A DNA stretch of 52,455 nucleotides, taken from NCBI GenBank assembly GCA_023336815.1, contig JAMBLJ010000065.1, positions 1 through 52,455 of the forward strand. Reading direction: 5' to 3'. How positions within the stretch are numbered: position 1 is the stretch's first letter; each line of letters begins with the position of its first letter. Position numbers and translations under genes: made by a program. The notes under the pieces were generated by a model, which saw only the letters and a program-made list of their open reading frames with translations, was not told the origin of the DNA and ran no database searches. Shown here piece after piece: positions 1-8,940 of this stretch. Source of the DNA: Actinomycetes bacterium (GTDB taxonomy: Bacteria > Actinomycetota > Acidimicrobiia > Spongiisociales > UBA5794).

Positions 1-455
1 GACACCGATGACTCGTCTGCACTCGAGTCCGGTACACCAACTGAGTCGAGGGACCGTTGGGTCTCAGGTGAACCGTCGGTCGTGAAAAAGTCCGTCACGT
101 ACCACTCCGCCAACGCCACGGACCGCCAGTGGACCTCACTTCCAACGTCCCGTGGCTGGGCTGCCATCAGATCAGCCTCGGAAACGACGACGCCGGACAC
201 AGGTCCCGGAACTGAGGGAGCAGCCGTTGTCACATGGGCTGTGGACTCCGTTGGCGTCTGAGCGGTGGGTTGCGGTTGGGGTTGGGGTTGGGCCGCTCCG
301 CCAAGGAACCGGGACCCGAAGAAGAGAACGACGATGGCGCCAACCACGCCGAAAACCAGGTACACCCTTCGATCGACACCAGCTGGCTGTTCTGCCATCA
401 AGGACGACCAGGGTATCTGCTCGAATTCCTCTGTATCCAGTAGCTGTTCATCCAT
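1..455 (-). CDS. Hypothetical single-TM protein, partial (runs off left edge); Pro/Gln-rich linker after the TM segment
   Basis: Manual reverse-strand translation from ATG at 455: MDEQLLDTEEFEQIPWSSLMAEQPAGVDRRVYLVFGVVGAIVVLFFGSRFLGGAAQPQPQPQPTAQ... stays open to base 1; absent from ORF track because no stop lies in the window. Confidence 0.7.
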   Translation of the reverse strand, partial: MDEQLLDTEEFEQIPWSSLMAEQPAGVDRRVYLVFGVVGAIVVLFFGSRFLGGAAQPQPQPQPTAQTPTESTAHVTTAAPSVPGPVSGVVVSEADLMAAQPRDVGSEVHWRSVALAEWYVTDFFTTDGSPETQRSLDSVGVPDSSADESSV

Positions 456-963
456 GGGTGCCTCCGGGTATCGCAAGAACCTGTCCGGGAAGAATGAGAT
501 CGGGATCGGGACCGATAACGGTCGTATTGGCCTCGTAGATGGACCGCCAGAAGACCGACACTTCGGAACCGGACGGCACGACTCCGGACTGCGCGAGGCG
601 CTCCCTTGCGATGGCCCACAGCGAATCACCTGCCACAACGGTGTACGCGGTTGGTCCGGAGGACGACGAGAACAAGAACCGCCCTGGCCAGGACACGAGC
701 GAAGCCGATACTTCACCGGGATCATTCGTCGTGAGTACGATTCGTTCACTCGGCGGCGGAGTAACGGCTACAACTCGAGACGGCCGCACCATACCGACGA
801 GAAGCACTGCGGTGACCACTATCGCCGCAAGACGGGCAAGTGTGGGGGAAAGCAGTGACAGCACACGGACCGTAGCCCGAAGAATCGGTAGGACTTCAGA
901 CAGAGCGAATGAGAGTGCGGAGAGACCGACGACGGACCAGGCGAGGACAAGAGCGGGACTCAT
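448..963 (-). CDS. LysM-domain membrane protein
   Basis: TM helices then YTVVAGDSLWAIARERL...IYEANTTVIGPDPDLILPGQVLAIP, a canonical LysM; end overlaps the next minus-strand start at 455. Confidence 0.8.
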   Translation of the reverse strand: MSPALVLAWSVVGLSALSFALSEVLPILRATVRVLSLLSPTLARLAAIVVTAVLLVGMVRPSRVVAVTPPPSERIVLTTNDPGEVSASLVSWPGRFLFSSSSGPTAYTVVAGDSLWAIARERLAQSGVVPSGSEVSVFWRSIYEANTTVIGPDPDLILPGQVLAIPGGTHG

Positions 964-1012
964 GGCGCCAACATGTCAGGACACCAGACCTAATGCAATG
1001 GGTCCGTTCTAG

Positions 1013-2428
1013 CTACCTGGCGAAGAGTTTCGCGACCTGCTGTGTGTCGTACATTCCGTCTTCGACGGCTCGATCGCTCTCCACCACGCGTTCATGGAGT
1101 TTCGCGACCATGTGAGATGGAAGTTTGCACACGAAATACGTGAGACCGTTGGTTCGTGTGTAGCTGAGAGACCCGCCCATACCAACGGTGAGACTCCTCG
1201 CTATCGCAAGACCGAGACCAACACTTCCCTGGAGCAACGGCTCGTCACCTTCGTGCATGTATCGCTCGAAGAGGTTCTCGATGATCTCGTCAGGAACACC
1301 AGGACCGTCATCCATCACGAACACCGAAACCATTCCAGCTCCGTGTTCCGCGAAAACATCGATATTCGAGCCGCCGTGGTGTGCGGCGTTCGACAGGAGT
1401 GTTCGCATGATCTGTTCGAACCGTTTCGCATCTGCCTCGGCACTGAACCCCGATGATGAGACCGTGATATCAACCCCGGAACGGATATACGGCTCCACGA
1501 TCCGCGTGATAATCGGATCGATATCGATATCGGTAACTTCGAATGCGACTTTGCCGGTCTCGATCTGGCCCGCGGTGATCAGGTCGTCCACCATCCGAGA
1601 CAGCTCTCCGGCTTCGGTGATGATATGCCCCGTGAGTTCGGACGCCATGTTCGGGTCCTCGAATCCGGACTCGTCCAGCGCGAGAGCGAAGCCGTAGATA
1701 CCGGTGAGGGGTGTTCTGAGTTCATGCGACAGATTCGTCACGAACTCGTCCTTCTGTGCGTTCATCTGCATTTGATGGTCCAGCTCAGCATGGAGTTGTT
1801 CTCGCTCGCGACGCCGGCGGAAGACACGACGGAACAACAACATCGCCCCGATTGGAATCACGACAACGACGAGGAAACGCACCGCATCGGTGACCTGGAC
1901 GACGCTCTCTGCTGCGATTGCCACCTCACCGATTCGCGAATCTCTGATATCGAGAAGATCGACCACGATCGCGTCGTACGCAGCGGGGGGAACACTCTGG
2001 ACACGCGATGTTGCTCCATCTGCCGGCTCACTGAGAGCTGCGATCGTCTTCCTGGATTCCTCGATGAACGCCGCACTCGACCGGGTCACCGCATCCTGTT
2101 CAGCATCATCGAGCCGCGATACGAGGCGGTTAGCACGGAGCTGGAACTCGCTCGTAATGCCGTTGAGGGAATCAACCGCCTCCGACACGACGGACATATC
2201 GTAGAGACCACCAACACGGCCGTCCTCAAGGATCAGTGCCTGCGTCGTGGCATTGCGAACAGCCGAGACTGCGCTGAGTGTCTCTTCGGCCATGATCGCA
2301 ACCTGGCCAGCTTTCCCGACCTCGGTCGACCCCTGCTCTGTGGCTTGAATCGACACGAACACGAGCATGAGGACGAGGGCACCAGCAATCGCGAGCACAC
2401 TAAGGGTGCTTGCAATCAGGCGCCGCAT
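1013..2428 (-). CDS. Sensor histidine kinase (two TMs, HisKA + HATPase)
   Basis: VTNLSHELRTPLTGIYGFALAL, N-box SNAAHHG, GLGLAIARSL; internal start MRRLIAST preceded by GGGAGGACAAC chosen over the longer ORF. Confidence 0.88.
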   Translation of the reverse strand: MRRLIASTLSVLAIAGALVLMLVFVSIQATEQGSTEVGKAGQVAIMAEETLSAVSAVRNATTQALILEDGRVGGLYDMSVVSEAVDSLNGITSEFQLRANRLVSRLDDAEQDAVTRSSAAFIEESRKTIAALSEPADGATSRVQSVPPAAYDAIVVDLLDIRDSRIGEVAIAAESVVQVTDAVRFLVVVVIPIGAMLLFRRVFRRRREREQLHAELDHQMQMNAQKDEFVTNLSHELRTPLTGIYGFALALDESGFEDPNMASELTGHIITEAGELSRMVDDLITAGQIETGKVAFEVTDIDIDPIITRIVEPYIRSGVDITVSSSGFSAEADAKRFEQIMRTLLSNAAHHGGSNIDVFAEHGAGMVSVFVMDDGPGVPDEIIENLFERYMHEGDEPLLQGSVGLGLAIARSLTVGMGGSLSYTRTNGLTYFVCKLPSHMVAKLHERVVESDRAVEDGMYDTQQVAKLFAR

Positions 2429-2527
2429 GTTGTCCTCCCGTTGGAGCTTTCGATACTTGTCGGCACGGCAGCCTTCAGTCTTGAGAGCCAGGTTCAAGAA
2501 CAACCGTCGAATTGCCGATAAGGGCGA

Positions 2528-3496
2528 ATGCGTCGCCTGACCCTTCGATTCACGCTTGTATACGCCATTCTCGTGGTCCTGTTCGCCGCGGTCACGGTTC
2601 CCGTATCAGCCGCGGAAAGCATCGAGTCAATTCAAGCCAAGATCGCACAGACCGTTGAGCGCGCCGAGGCGGACATGCAGAGCGTTCTCAATCGCTTCAC
2701 CGTTGACGCTATCGATGCCACAAGCCAGGGTGAACTCGCATCGCTCCGCTCACGAGCACACAACGACATCACCTCGATACACAACACAGCGATCAATCGA
2801 CTCGATGGCTTCCTGACCGTCTATCCGGAAGAGGTCGCGGGCGAGGTTGCTCAGGCTCAGAATCGCGTCGCAAGCGCCGCGAGCGGCGCCCATGGTGAGA
2901 TCGACGCTATCGCTCAACAGATCGCGCCGACCCTGCCTCCCGACGTCGAACCGACAACAACTGTGCCCGCCACCACTACGACGGCTACGACAACGACCAC
3001 GATCGCCCCGACAACCACGACTGTGCCCCGCACAACGACGACAACTGCTGCCACAACGACAACGACTGCTACTACCGATGGATCCACGACCACTACGACC
3101 TCAGCGCCCACAACGACAACAACACCCGCCGCGAGCGTTACTCCACCACCGCCGTACGGCACCGACCAGCCACCCACGGGTGGTACCCCCGATGCGATGC
3201 CGGCAACAGCGGTGTTCGACGATTCGAGTCGCTCATCCCTCAGTTTCGCCGAGGCCATGCGTGCCGACAGCGCCATGATGACAGGAAGCCTCGTTGAAGG
3301 AATGTCAGTCGTTCTTCCCCCATCCGTCGCGACTGCCGTGTTGTCTCTTCCGATAGTCATCGAGATCATTCTCGGAACTCTGTTCGATAGCGCGCAGTCG
3401 CTGTTCGTTCCTGTACTGATACTCGTAGCCGCCGGGCTCATCCTTTTCTGGCGGGAGAACAGATCGAGGGCGGTTGTTGCTCGCCAGCGGGCGTAA
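2528..3496 (+). CDS. Secreted/membrane-anchored protein with coiled N-domain, long Thr-rich linker and C-terminal TM
   Basis: Signal-like N-terminus, TTTT-rich region, C-terminal hydrophobic helix followed by RENRSR. Confidence 0.7.
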   Translation: MRRLTLRFTLVYAILVVLFAAVTVPVSAAESIESIQAKIAQTVERAEADMQSVLNRFTVDAIDATSQGELASLRSRAHNDITSIHNTAINRLDGFLTVYPEEVAGEVAQAQNRVASAASGAHGEIDAIAQQIAPTLPPDVEPTTTVPATTTTATTTTTIAPTTTTVPRTTTTTAATTTTTATTDGSTTTTTSAPTTTTTPAASVTPPPPYGTDQPPTGGTPDAMPATAVFDDSSRSSLSFAEAMRADSAMMTGSLVEGMSVVLPPSVATAVLSLPIVIEIILGTLFDSAQSLFVPVLILVAAGLILFWRENRSRAVVARQRA

Positions 3497-3511
3497 CGAC
3501 GGCGGTGGTTA

Positions 3512-4516
3512 TCAGCCGCCGATATAGCTCATCTCGACCCTTGGAAAATCAAGTGGGGCAGCACCACGGAGTTCGGAGTAACGATCATCACGCGCTGCCC
3601 AGACACCGAGCAGGATCTCGGCGAGATCATCATCGGAGGCACCTGTACGCATCGGCAACTTGAAGTCGGTGCCACTCGATGCGAACAGACAGGTGTACAC
3701 CGTGCCGTCCGCGGCAAGTCTCAGTCTTGAGCAGTCGCCACAGAACGGTTCAGAAACAGAAGAGATGAAACCGATCTCGCCCTGGCCATCTTCGAAGCGG
3801 TAACGACTCGCGACTTCGCCCCGATATGCCTGTCCCACCGCAACGATCGGCCATTTCTGAGCGATCTGCGTGAGGAGGTCTGCTGAACGCACGACCTCGT
3901 CGGACTTCCACGAGTTCGTAGTTCCGACATCCATGTACTCGATGAATCTGACCGTATGACCGGTTCCTCTGAAATGCTCTATCAGGGGAATGATCTGGCT
4001 TTCGTTCCACCCGCGCCGTACAACCGTATTGATCTTGATCGGTCCAAGACCTGCGTCAGACGCGACATCGATCGCGTCGAGGATCGTGTCGACCGACACA
4101 TCGGTATCGATCATTGCACGGACAACCTTGTCATCGATGCCGTCGAGACTCACCGTCACCCGATCGAGGCCTGCATCAGCAAGAGCGTTCGCTTGTTTCC
4201 CAAGCAACTGACCATTTGTCGTCATCGCGAGATCACCGATCCCGTCGATGTCGCTCAGCTCTTGCACGAGTTTCTCGATCTCACGACGGAGCAGCGGCTC
4301 GCCACCCGTGAGTCGGATCTTCGCGACTCCGAATTCAGCGGCGATTCTGGCGAAGCGTGCGATTTCGCCATACGTCAGGATCTCGGAACGCGCGAGGTAT
4401 TCGTGGTCGTCGTAGATCTCGCGGGGCATGCAGTAGGTACACCGGAACGAACATCGATCGGTGACCGAGATACGAAGATCCCGCATCGGGCGGTTGAGGG
4501 TGTCAGCCTGCATCAC
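3512..4516 (-). CDS. moaA: GTP 3',8-cyclase (radical SAM)
   Basis: RISVTDRCSFRCTYCMP radical SAM motif, RLTGGEPLLR, second Cys cluster FCGDCSRLRL...YTCLF, C-terminal GG. Confidence 0.95.
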   Translation of the reverse strand: MMQADTLNRPMRDLRISVTDRCSFRCTYCMPREIYDDHEYLARSEILTYGEIARFARIAAEFGVAKIRLTGGEPLLRREIEKLVQELSDIDGIGDLAMTTNGQLLGKQANALADAGLDRVTVSLDGIDDKVVRAMIDTDVSVDTILDAIDVASDAGLGPIKINTVVRRGWNESQIIPLIEHFRGTGHTVRFIEYMDVGTTNSWKSDEVVRSADLLTQIAQKWPIVAVGQAYRGEVASRYRFEDGQGEIGFISSVSEPFCGDCSRLRLAADGTVYTCLFASSGTDFKLPMRTGASDDDLAEILLGVWAARDDRYSELRGAAPLDFPRVEMSYIGG

Positions 4517-4559
4517 GTAACGGTAGCGGTGTCAGACACGTGCCGTTCCGAGGATCTCT

Positions 4560-5696
4560 TTAGTTCGTGAAGTTGAGGAACTCGTTGCGGGTGAGCGCAT
4601 CGGTCTTGAACGTACCACGCATTGCACTGGTGATCATGTTGCTTTCCTGTTTCTGGACACCACGCATCATCATGCACAGGTGTTTCCCTTCCATCACGAC
4701 GCCAACGCCATACGGATCGAGAATGTCCGACATAGCGTCGGCTACCTGGTTGGTGAGGCGTTCTTGAACCTGCAGTCTCCTGGCGAAGACGTCCACGATT
4801 CGAGCGATCTTCGACAGACCGATGATCTTTCCCTTCGGAAGGTAGGCAACCGTTGCCTTGCCGAAGAATGGAAGCATGTGGTGCTCGCACATCGAGTAGT
4901 ACTCGACATCGCGAACAACAACCATCTCTGAGGCACCCTCTGCGTCGAAGATTGCATCGTTGACGACCTCATCGAGGGACGTTGTGTAACCACTCGTCAA
5001 GAAGTCCATCGCCTTTGCGACACGAAGCGGCGTGCGTGCAAGTCCCTCACGGTCGGGGTCTTCTCCGATCTCGATCAGCTGGTCGCGTACGATGGATTCG
5101 AGCCGGGGTGCATACATCCCTTCGGTGTCGTCGAAGTCTTCGGCCCCTCGTGCTGTGTACGGGGTACTGAGTTTGATAGCCATGGTGGGAAATCCCTCCG
5201 GTTGGTGGGCTGAAAGTTCATCGGCGATCACGGACGCCGTTTTTCCTGTTGACGGGTGCACCCAACGGGGAGCAACGTCAGCGACGGGGACAGCAACGTG
5301 CAGTTGGTTCTCGAGATCGGGATCGGGAAGACTCCACCCGTCGTACTCCTTCACGACATCGGCGTACAACACGATGTCCAGATCGATGGTTCGTGGGGCG
5401 TTGCGGTCATCAGAGCGAACCCGGCCGAGTTGATCCTCGATCGTGTGCAGCTCGGAGCGAAGCTCCTCCGGACTGAGGTCGGTAGTGACCAGCGCCGCCG
5501 CGTTGAAGAAATCAGGTGCGTCGTCCGGCCCACCGACCGATGGACTCTCGTAGCAATCGCTCACCGCCCGGACGTGGATCCTGGGGTGTCTGCGCATACG
5601 TCGGATCGACTCAGGCAGACACCGTTCCTTGTCAAGGTTCGATCCAGCAAGAATCACCGCTGTTACCGATGGGGCTACGATGCCCATGTCCTTCAC
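4560..5696 (-). CDS. folKE: Bifunctional HPPK / GTP cyclohydrolase I fusion (FolK N-terminal, FolE C-terminal)
   Basis: N-half: LAGSNL...[14 protein letters not shown] (FolK); C-half: [19 protein letters not shown]...[22 protein letters not shown] (FolE), one uninterrupted frame. Confidence 0.9.
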   Translation of the reverse strand: MKDMGIVAPSVTAVILAGSNLDKERCLPESIRRMRRHPRIHVRAVSDCYESPSVGGPDDAPDFFNAAALVTTDLSPEELRSELHTIEDQLGRVRSDDRNAPRTIDLDIVLYADVVKEYDGWSLPDPDLENQLHVAVPVADVAPRWVHPSTGKTASVIADELSAHQPEGFPTMAIKLSTPYTARGAEDFDDTEGMYAPRLESIVRDQLIEIGEDPDREGLARTPLRVAKAMDFLTSGYTTSLDEVVNDAIFDAEGASEMVVVRDVEYYSMCEHHMLPFFGKATVAYLPKGKIIGLSKIARIVDVFARRLQVQERLTNQVADAMSDILDPYGVGVVMEGKHLCMMMRGVQKQESNMITSAMRGTFKTDALTRNEFLNFTN

Positions 5697-5705
5697 CGCA
5701 CTCTC

Positions 5706-6071
5706 TTACGTTGAGGAATCAACACGCGAACGCATGATGCTGATTCCCACTGATTCAGCGTGACGCAGCGCACCGGGTTTTTCAACCGTCACTTCGACTT
5801 CGTTGACCCGTTCGTCACCTAGACAGATGTCAGCGATCTCCTGGACGAGACGTTCAACGAGCATTGGCTCACCTTCTTCGATATGCGTGATTATCCGCTT
5901 GGTGATGGTGCGATAGTTAACGGCGTCGTCGATGTTGTCGGATCGAGCGGCACGGGATGTGTCAACGTACATTTCCACGTTCACACGGATGTTCTGTTCG
6001 TTGATCCGCTCATCAGGTTTGATACCGATGATTCCCGGAACCACGAGGTCCTTTATGAGTATGCGATCCAT
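5706..6071 (-). CDS. folB: Dihydroneopterin aldolase
   Basis: MDRILIKDLVVPGIIGIKPDERINEQ...VNYRTITKRI...VEKPGALRHAESVGI. Confidence 0.9.
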   Translation of the reverse strand: MDRILIKDLVVPGIIGIKPDERINEQNIRVNVEMYVDTSRAARSDNIDDAVNYRTITKRIITHIEEGEPMLVERLVQEIADICLGDERVNEVEVTVEKPGALRHAESVGISIMRSRVDSST

Positions 6072-6130
6072 GGGGGGAAGATACTCAGGTGCACGTCTGG
6101 CAATGACGCGCGGTCTGTCGGTGCGACAAC

Positions 6131-6871
6131 TCAGGCGAGGTGCGCGCCACCATCGAGCCGAATTATCTCACCTGTGACGAAGTCATTTCTCGCCAGGTAC
6201 ACAACGGTATCGGCAACGACGTCTGCCCCACCGGCCCGTGCAAGAGGAAGCTCGGCTGCAAGCGCGCTGAGATACTCCTCCGATTCACCCGGTGGAGGAA
6301 GGATCACACCAAGCGCCACGGCGTTGACTCGAATATGCGGAGCAAGCGCGAGTGCAGCCGCCTTGGTGAGGGTGTCGACACCGCCCTTGGCGATCACGTA
6401 CGACAGATGCTGGAGGTATGGCCTGTCGGTTTTCATATCGGTCACGTTGACCACGGCACCCATCTTCTCCTTATCCATACGTTCAGCGAAGGCCTGCGTG
6501 AGGAAGATCGGTGACCCAAGCGTGAGATCCATCGTCCTGCGCCAGGCATCGACGGACACATCCTGGAGGGTGTCCGTTGGAAAGCCAGATGCGCTGTTGA
6601 CAAGAACCGACACAGGACCGAGCGCCTCGATGGCGGCATCGACGATCGAGCCAGCTGTTCTGGGATCGGAGAGGTCACCCGAACCGACGGCAGCCGTGCC
6701 ACCCGATGCGATTATCTCATCCCTGAGCTGGGCGGCCGGTCCCTCGGAACGGTTGTAGTGGATGTACACGTTCGCCCCTTCCCTAGCCAGGGCGAGGCTG
6801 ATAGCACGGCCAAGACGAACAGCTCCGCCGGTGACGATTGCGGTTCTACCATGAAGTTCCATGGTGGACAT
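6131..6871 (-). CDS. SDR oxidoreductase, pteridine reductase/FolM-like
   Basis: TGGAVRLGRAISLALAREGANVYIHYNRS (TGxxxRxG, Arg as in PTR1/FolM), YVIAKGGVDTLTKAAALALAP; next to folB/folKE. Confidence 0.78.
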   Translation of the reverse strand: MSTMELHGRTAIVTGGAVRLGRAISLALAREGANVYIHYNRSEGPAAQLRDEIIASGGTAAVGSGDLSDPRTAGSIVDAAIEALGPVSVLVNSASGFPTDTLQDVSVDAWRRTMDLTLGSPIFLTQAFAERMDKEKMGAVVNVTDMKTDRPYLQHLSYVIAKGGVDTLTKAAALALAPHIRVNAVALGVILPPPGESEEYLSALAAELPLARAGGADVVADTVVYLARNDFVTGEIIRLDGGAHLA

Positions 6872-6918
6872 CGTAGCGATGATGTTCTCTTCTACGGAGA
6901 CCGCCTAAGCTCTCGGGC

Positions 6919-7497
6919 GTGAGTAAAGAGGATCCCAAGCCAGGTCGTTGGATACTTCCTGTCGTCATCGTCGCGCTGATCGGCTTCACGTATGTCTTCG
7001 TGAACGCCCTTCCACCTGCCGACGTCTCGGCCTCATCGACCACGACCGTCCCAACCACCACATCCACCTCGGTGGCATCGACGACGACGTCGACACTCCC
7101 GACGGACATCTTGGCCTTCCTCGCGGAGGTTGACCGATTCGAGGCGACGGCTGCCGAACTCCTGGTTCTGCTGAATACAGTCAACGAACAGTGGGAGGCG
7201 AGGGAGATCACCCAGGAGGAGACACTCGCTGGATTCACTGAAGTCCACGATGGTGCACAAGACCTGGCGAACCAGGTCGCGGCAACAACGGTCCCGGATC
7301 CATTCTCGCCAGCATGGCCAGACACGATCACTGCCTCTCAGGACCTCGTCGTGAAGGCAGAGGCTGTCATTGAGGGACTCGAGGCACCCGATGACGGGAC
7401 CTTACGAAGGGAAGCCGTGCAGGCCTACAACGACTCATCGATCGCATTCGCCACGCAGATAGATGTCGTTCGGGGTCTCACTCCAAGTTCCGGATGA
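6919..7497 (+). CDS. Hypothetical membrane-anchored protein with Ser/Thr linker
   Basis: GTG start; TM helix plus STTTVPTTTSTSVASTTTSTLP then helical domain. Confidence 0.65.
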   Translation: MSKEDPKPGRWILPVVIVALIGFTYVFVNALPPADVSASSTTTVPTTTSTSVASTTTSTLPTDILAFLAEVDRFEATAAELLVLLNTVNEQWEAREITQEETLAGFTEVHDGAQDLANQVAATTVPDPFSPAWPDTITASQDLVVKAEAVIEGLEAPDDGTLRREAVQAYNDSSIAFATQIDVVRGLTPSSG

Positions 7498-7646
7498 GCT
7501 GGGCGATGCTCCTTGGCATCGTGGGAGTACTCGGGATCGCAACCCTGATCGTCCTCCTCATACTCAAACTCCTGGCCCGCCGCGGTTGGCTCTACCTCGA
7601 CCGCGAAGAACCAGAAGACAGACAGCAGACAGCAGACGACAGATGA
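7494..7646 (+). CDS. Small membrane protein, 50 aa
   Basis: ATGA overlap with upstream stop; MSWAMLLGIVGVLGIATLIVLLILKLLARRGWLYLDREEPEDRQQTADDR*; below the ORF-track length cut-off; C-terminus encoded by heptad repeat. Confidence 0.6.
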   Translation: MSWAMLLGIVGVLGIATLIVLLILKLLARRGWLYLDREEPEDRQQTADDR

Positions 7647-7778
7647 CAGAAAACAGAAAACAGAAAACAGAAAACAGACGAGGCCTGCCGACAGCTGCTA
7701 GCTGAAAGCTTCTTCCGCTAACGGCTTCTTCTGCTGATGTCTGCTGTCTGTCGTCTGCTGTCTGCTGTCTGCTGTCTG
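7612..7778. repeat. Heptad-period inverted repeat element (CAGANNN family), locus A
   Basis: Ten consecutive CAGANNN heptads 7612-7681; six on the opposite strand 7778-7737; perfect 25-nt inverted repeat 7619-7643 / 7747-7771. Confidence 0.95.
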
Positions 7779-7785
7779 CCGACCT

Positions 7786-8784
7786 CTATCCCAGTTTGCT
7801 ACACACCGTCTCGGTGATCATGGTTGCGACCACATACGGATCGGCGTTCGCGTTAGGGCGCCTGTCCTCGATGTACCCCTTCTTATCAACATCGACCATC
7901 CAGGGAATACGCACTGAGGCACCACGATCCGAGACGCCGTAGCTGAACTCAGACCAGGGTGCAGTTTCGTGGAGTCCTGTCAGGCGCTGCTGGATTCCCG
8001 CGCCGTAGTTGTCGACATGCTCCTGCGCCTTTTCACCAAGCGCCTCACAAGCAGCAATGATCGGGTCCCAGCTCTCACGCATGGCTTTGGTTGAGAAGTT
8101 CGTGTGCATCCCTGCGCCGTTCCAGTCGCCCTTCACCGGCTTGGGATTCAGGGTCGCCGAGATGTCGTAGTCCTCAGCAATCCTGTAGAGCAGCCATCGA
8201 GCGATCCATAGCTGGTCGCCCACCTCGACGGTGTCGACCGGTCCGATCTGGAACTCCCACTGTCCGATCATGACCTCAGCGTTGGTCCCCGAAATCGCAA
8301 GGCCAGCCTCCATACACGCCCACGTGTGGTCTTCGACAACGTCGCGGCCCCAGATCTCGTCGGCGCCGATCCCGCAGTAGTACCCACCCTGGGGTGCAGG
8401 AAATCCTCCGATCGGCCATCCGTGCGGTCTGCCGTCCTTGAAGAATGTGTACTCCTGCTCAAGACCGAACCATGGTTCCTGATCTCCGTACTGAGCAAGG
8501 GCAGCAACAGCAGCTGCCCTCGTGTTGGACTCATGAGGAGTCATGTCGGTGTTCAACACCTCGCACATGACAAGAACGTCGTCGCCACCGCGGATCGGGT
8601 CGGGAACGGTCTTCACCGGACGCAGCACACAATCCGAGTTGCTCCCTGGGGCCTGGCCGGTCGATGATCCATCGAACCCCCAGATGGGCGGCTCCAGACC
8701 ATCTCCAACGACCTTCGTCTTAGAGCGGAGCAGGGCAGTCGGTTTGCGACCGTCGATCCAGATGTACTCGGCGCGATACGGCAT
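7786..8784 (-). CDS. glnII: Glutamine synthetase, type II (eukaryotic-like GSII)
   Basis: MPYRAEYIWIDG...PIWGFDGSSTGQAPGSNSDCVLRPV...GGYYCGIGADEIWGRDVVEDH...WNGAGMHTNFST. Confidence 0.93.
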   Translation of the reverse strand: MPYRAEYIWIDGRKPTALLRSKTKVVGDGLEPPIWGFDGSSTGQAPGSNSDCVLRPVKTVPDPIRGGDDVLVMCEVLNTDMTPHESNTRAAAVAALAQYGDQEPWFGLEQEYTFFKDGRPHGWPIGGFPAPQGGYYCGIGADEIWGRDVVEDHTWACMEAGLAISGTNAEVMIGQWEFQIGPVDTVEVGDQLWIARWLLYRIAEDYDISATLNPKPVKGDWNGAGMHTNFSTKAMRESWDPIIAACEALGEKAQEHVDNYGAGIQQRLTGLHETAPWSEFSYGVSDRGASVRIPWMVDVDKKGYIEDRRPNANADPYVVATMITETVCSKLG

Positions 8785-8861
8785 GGGTCCTCATTTCGGG
8801 CAGGATGCGTGACTCAGCAACGGCATGACACCGTTCATGGTCACAAGGATGGGCCATGTCC

Positions 8862-8899
8862 GTTTCGTACCGGTAACTGCAATGTGAACTCTGTGTTAC
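8862..8899 (-). promoter_or_regulatory. Predicted GlnR-type operator, four 5-mers on an 11-bp phase
   Basis: Minus strand reads GTAAC-n6-TTCAC-n6-GTTAC-n6-GAAAC, matching gTnAc-n6-GaAAc-n6-gTnAc-n6-GaAAc except the second 5-mer; lies between divergent GS genes. Confidence 0.65.
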
Positions 8900-8940
8900 A
8901 TGACCCATCTCATCTGGCACTCGTCTCAGAAACCAATACG

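Noticed and set aside
265-1012. Plus-strand ORFs 265-858 and 539-1012
   Set aside because: Antisense to the LysM gene and the partial TM gene; Arg/Thr-rich shadow composition.
1625-2521. 298-aa ORF antisense to the histidine kinase
   Set aside because: Shadow ORF of high-GC coding DNA; the minus-strand kinase has unambiguous domains.
2940-3130. acaacgacaac repeats as a non-coding repeat or CRISPR
   Set aside because: In-frame Thr codons of a coding linker.
7600-7780. Possible CRISPR array at the heptad loci
   Set aside because: Period is 7 nt with no 28-37-nt repeat/spacer structure and no cas genes.
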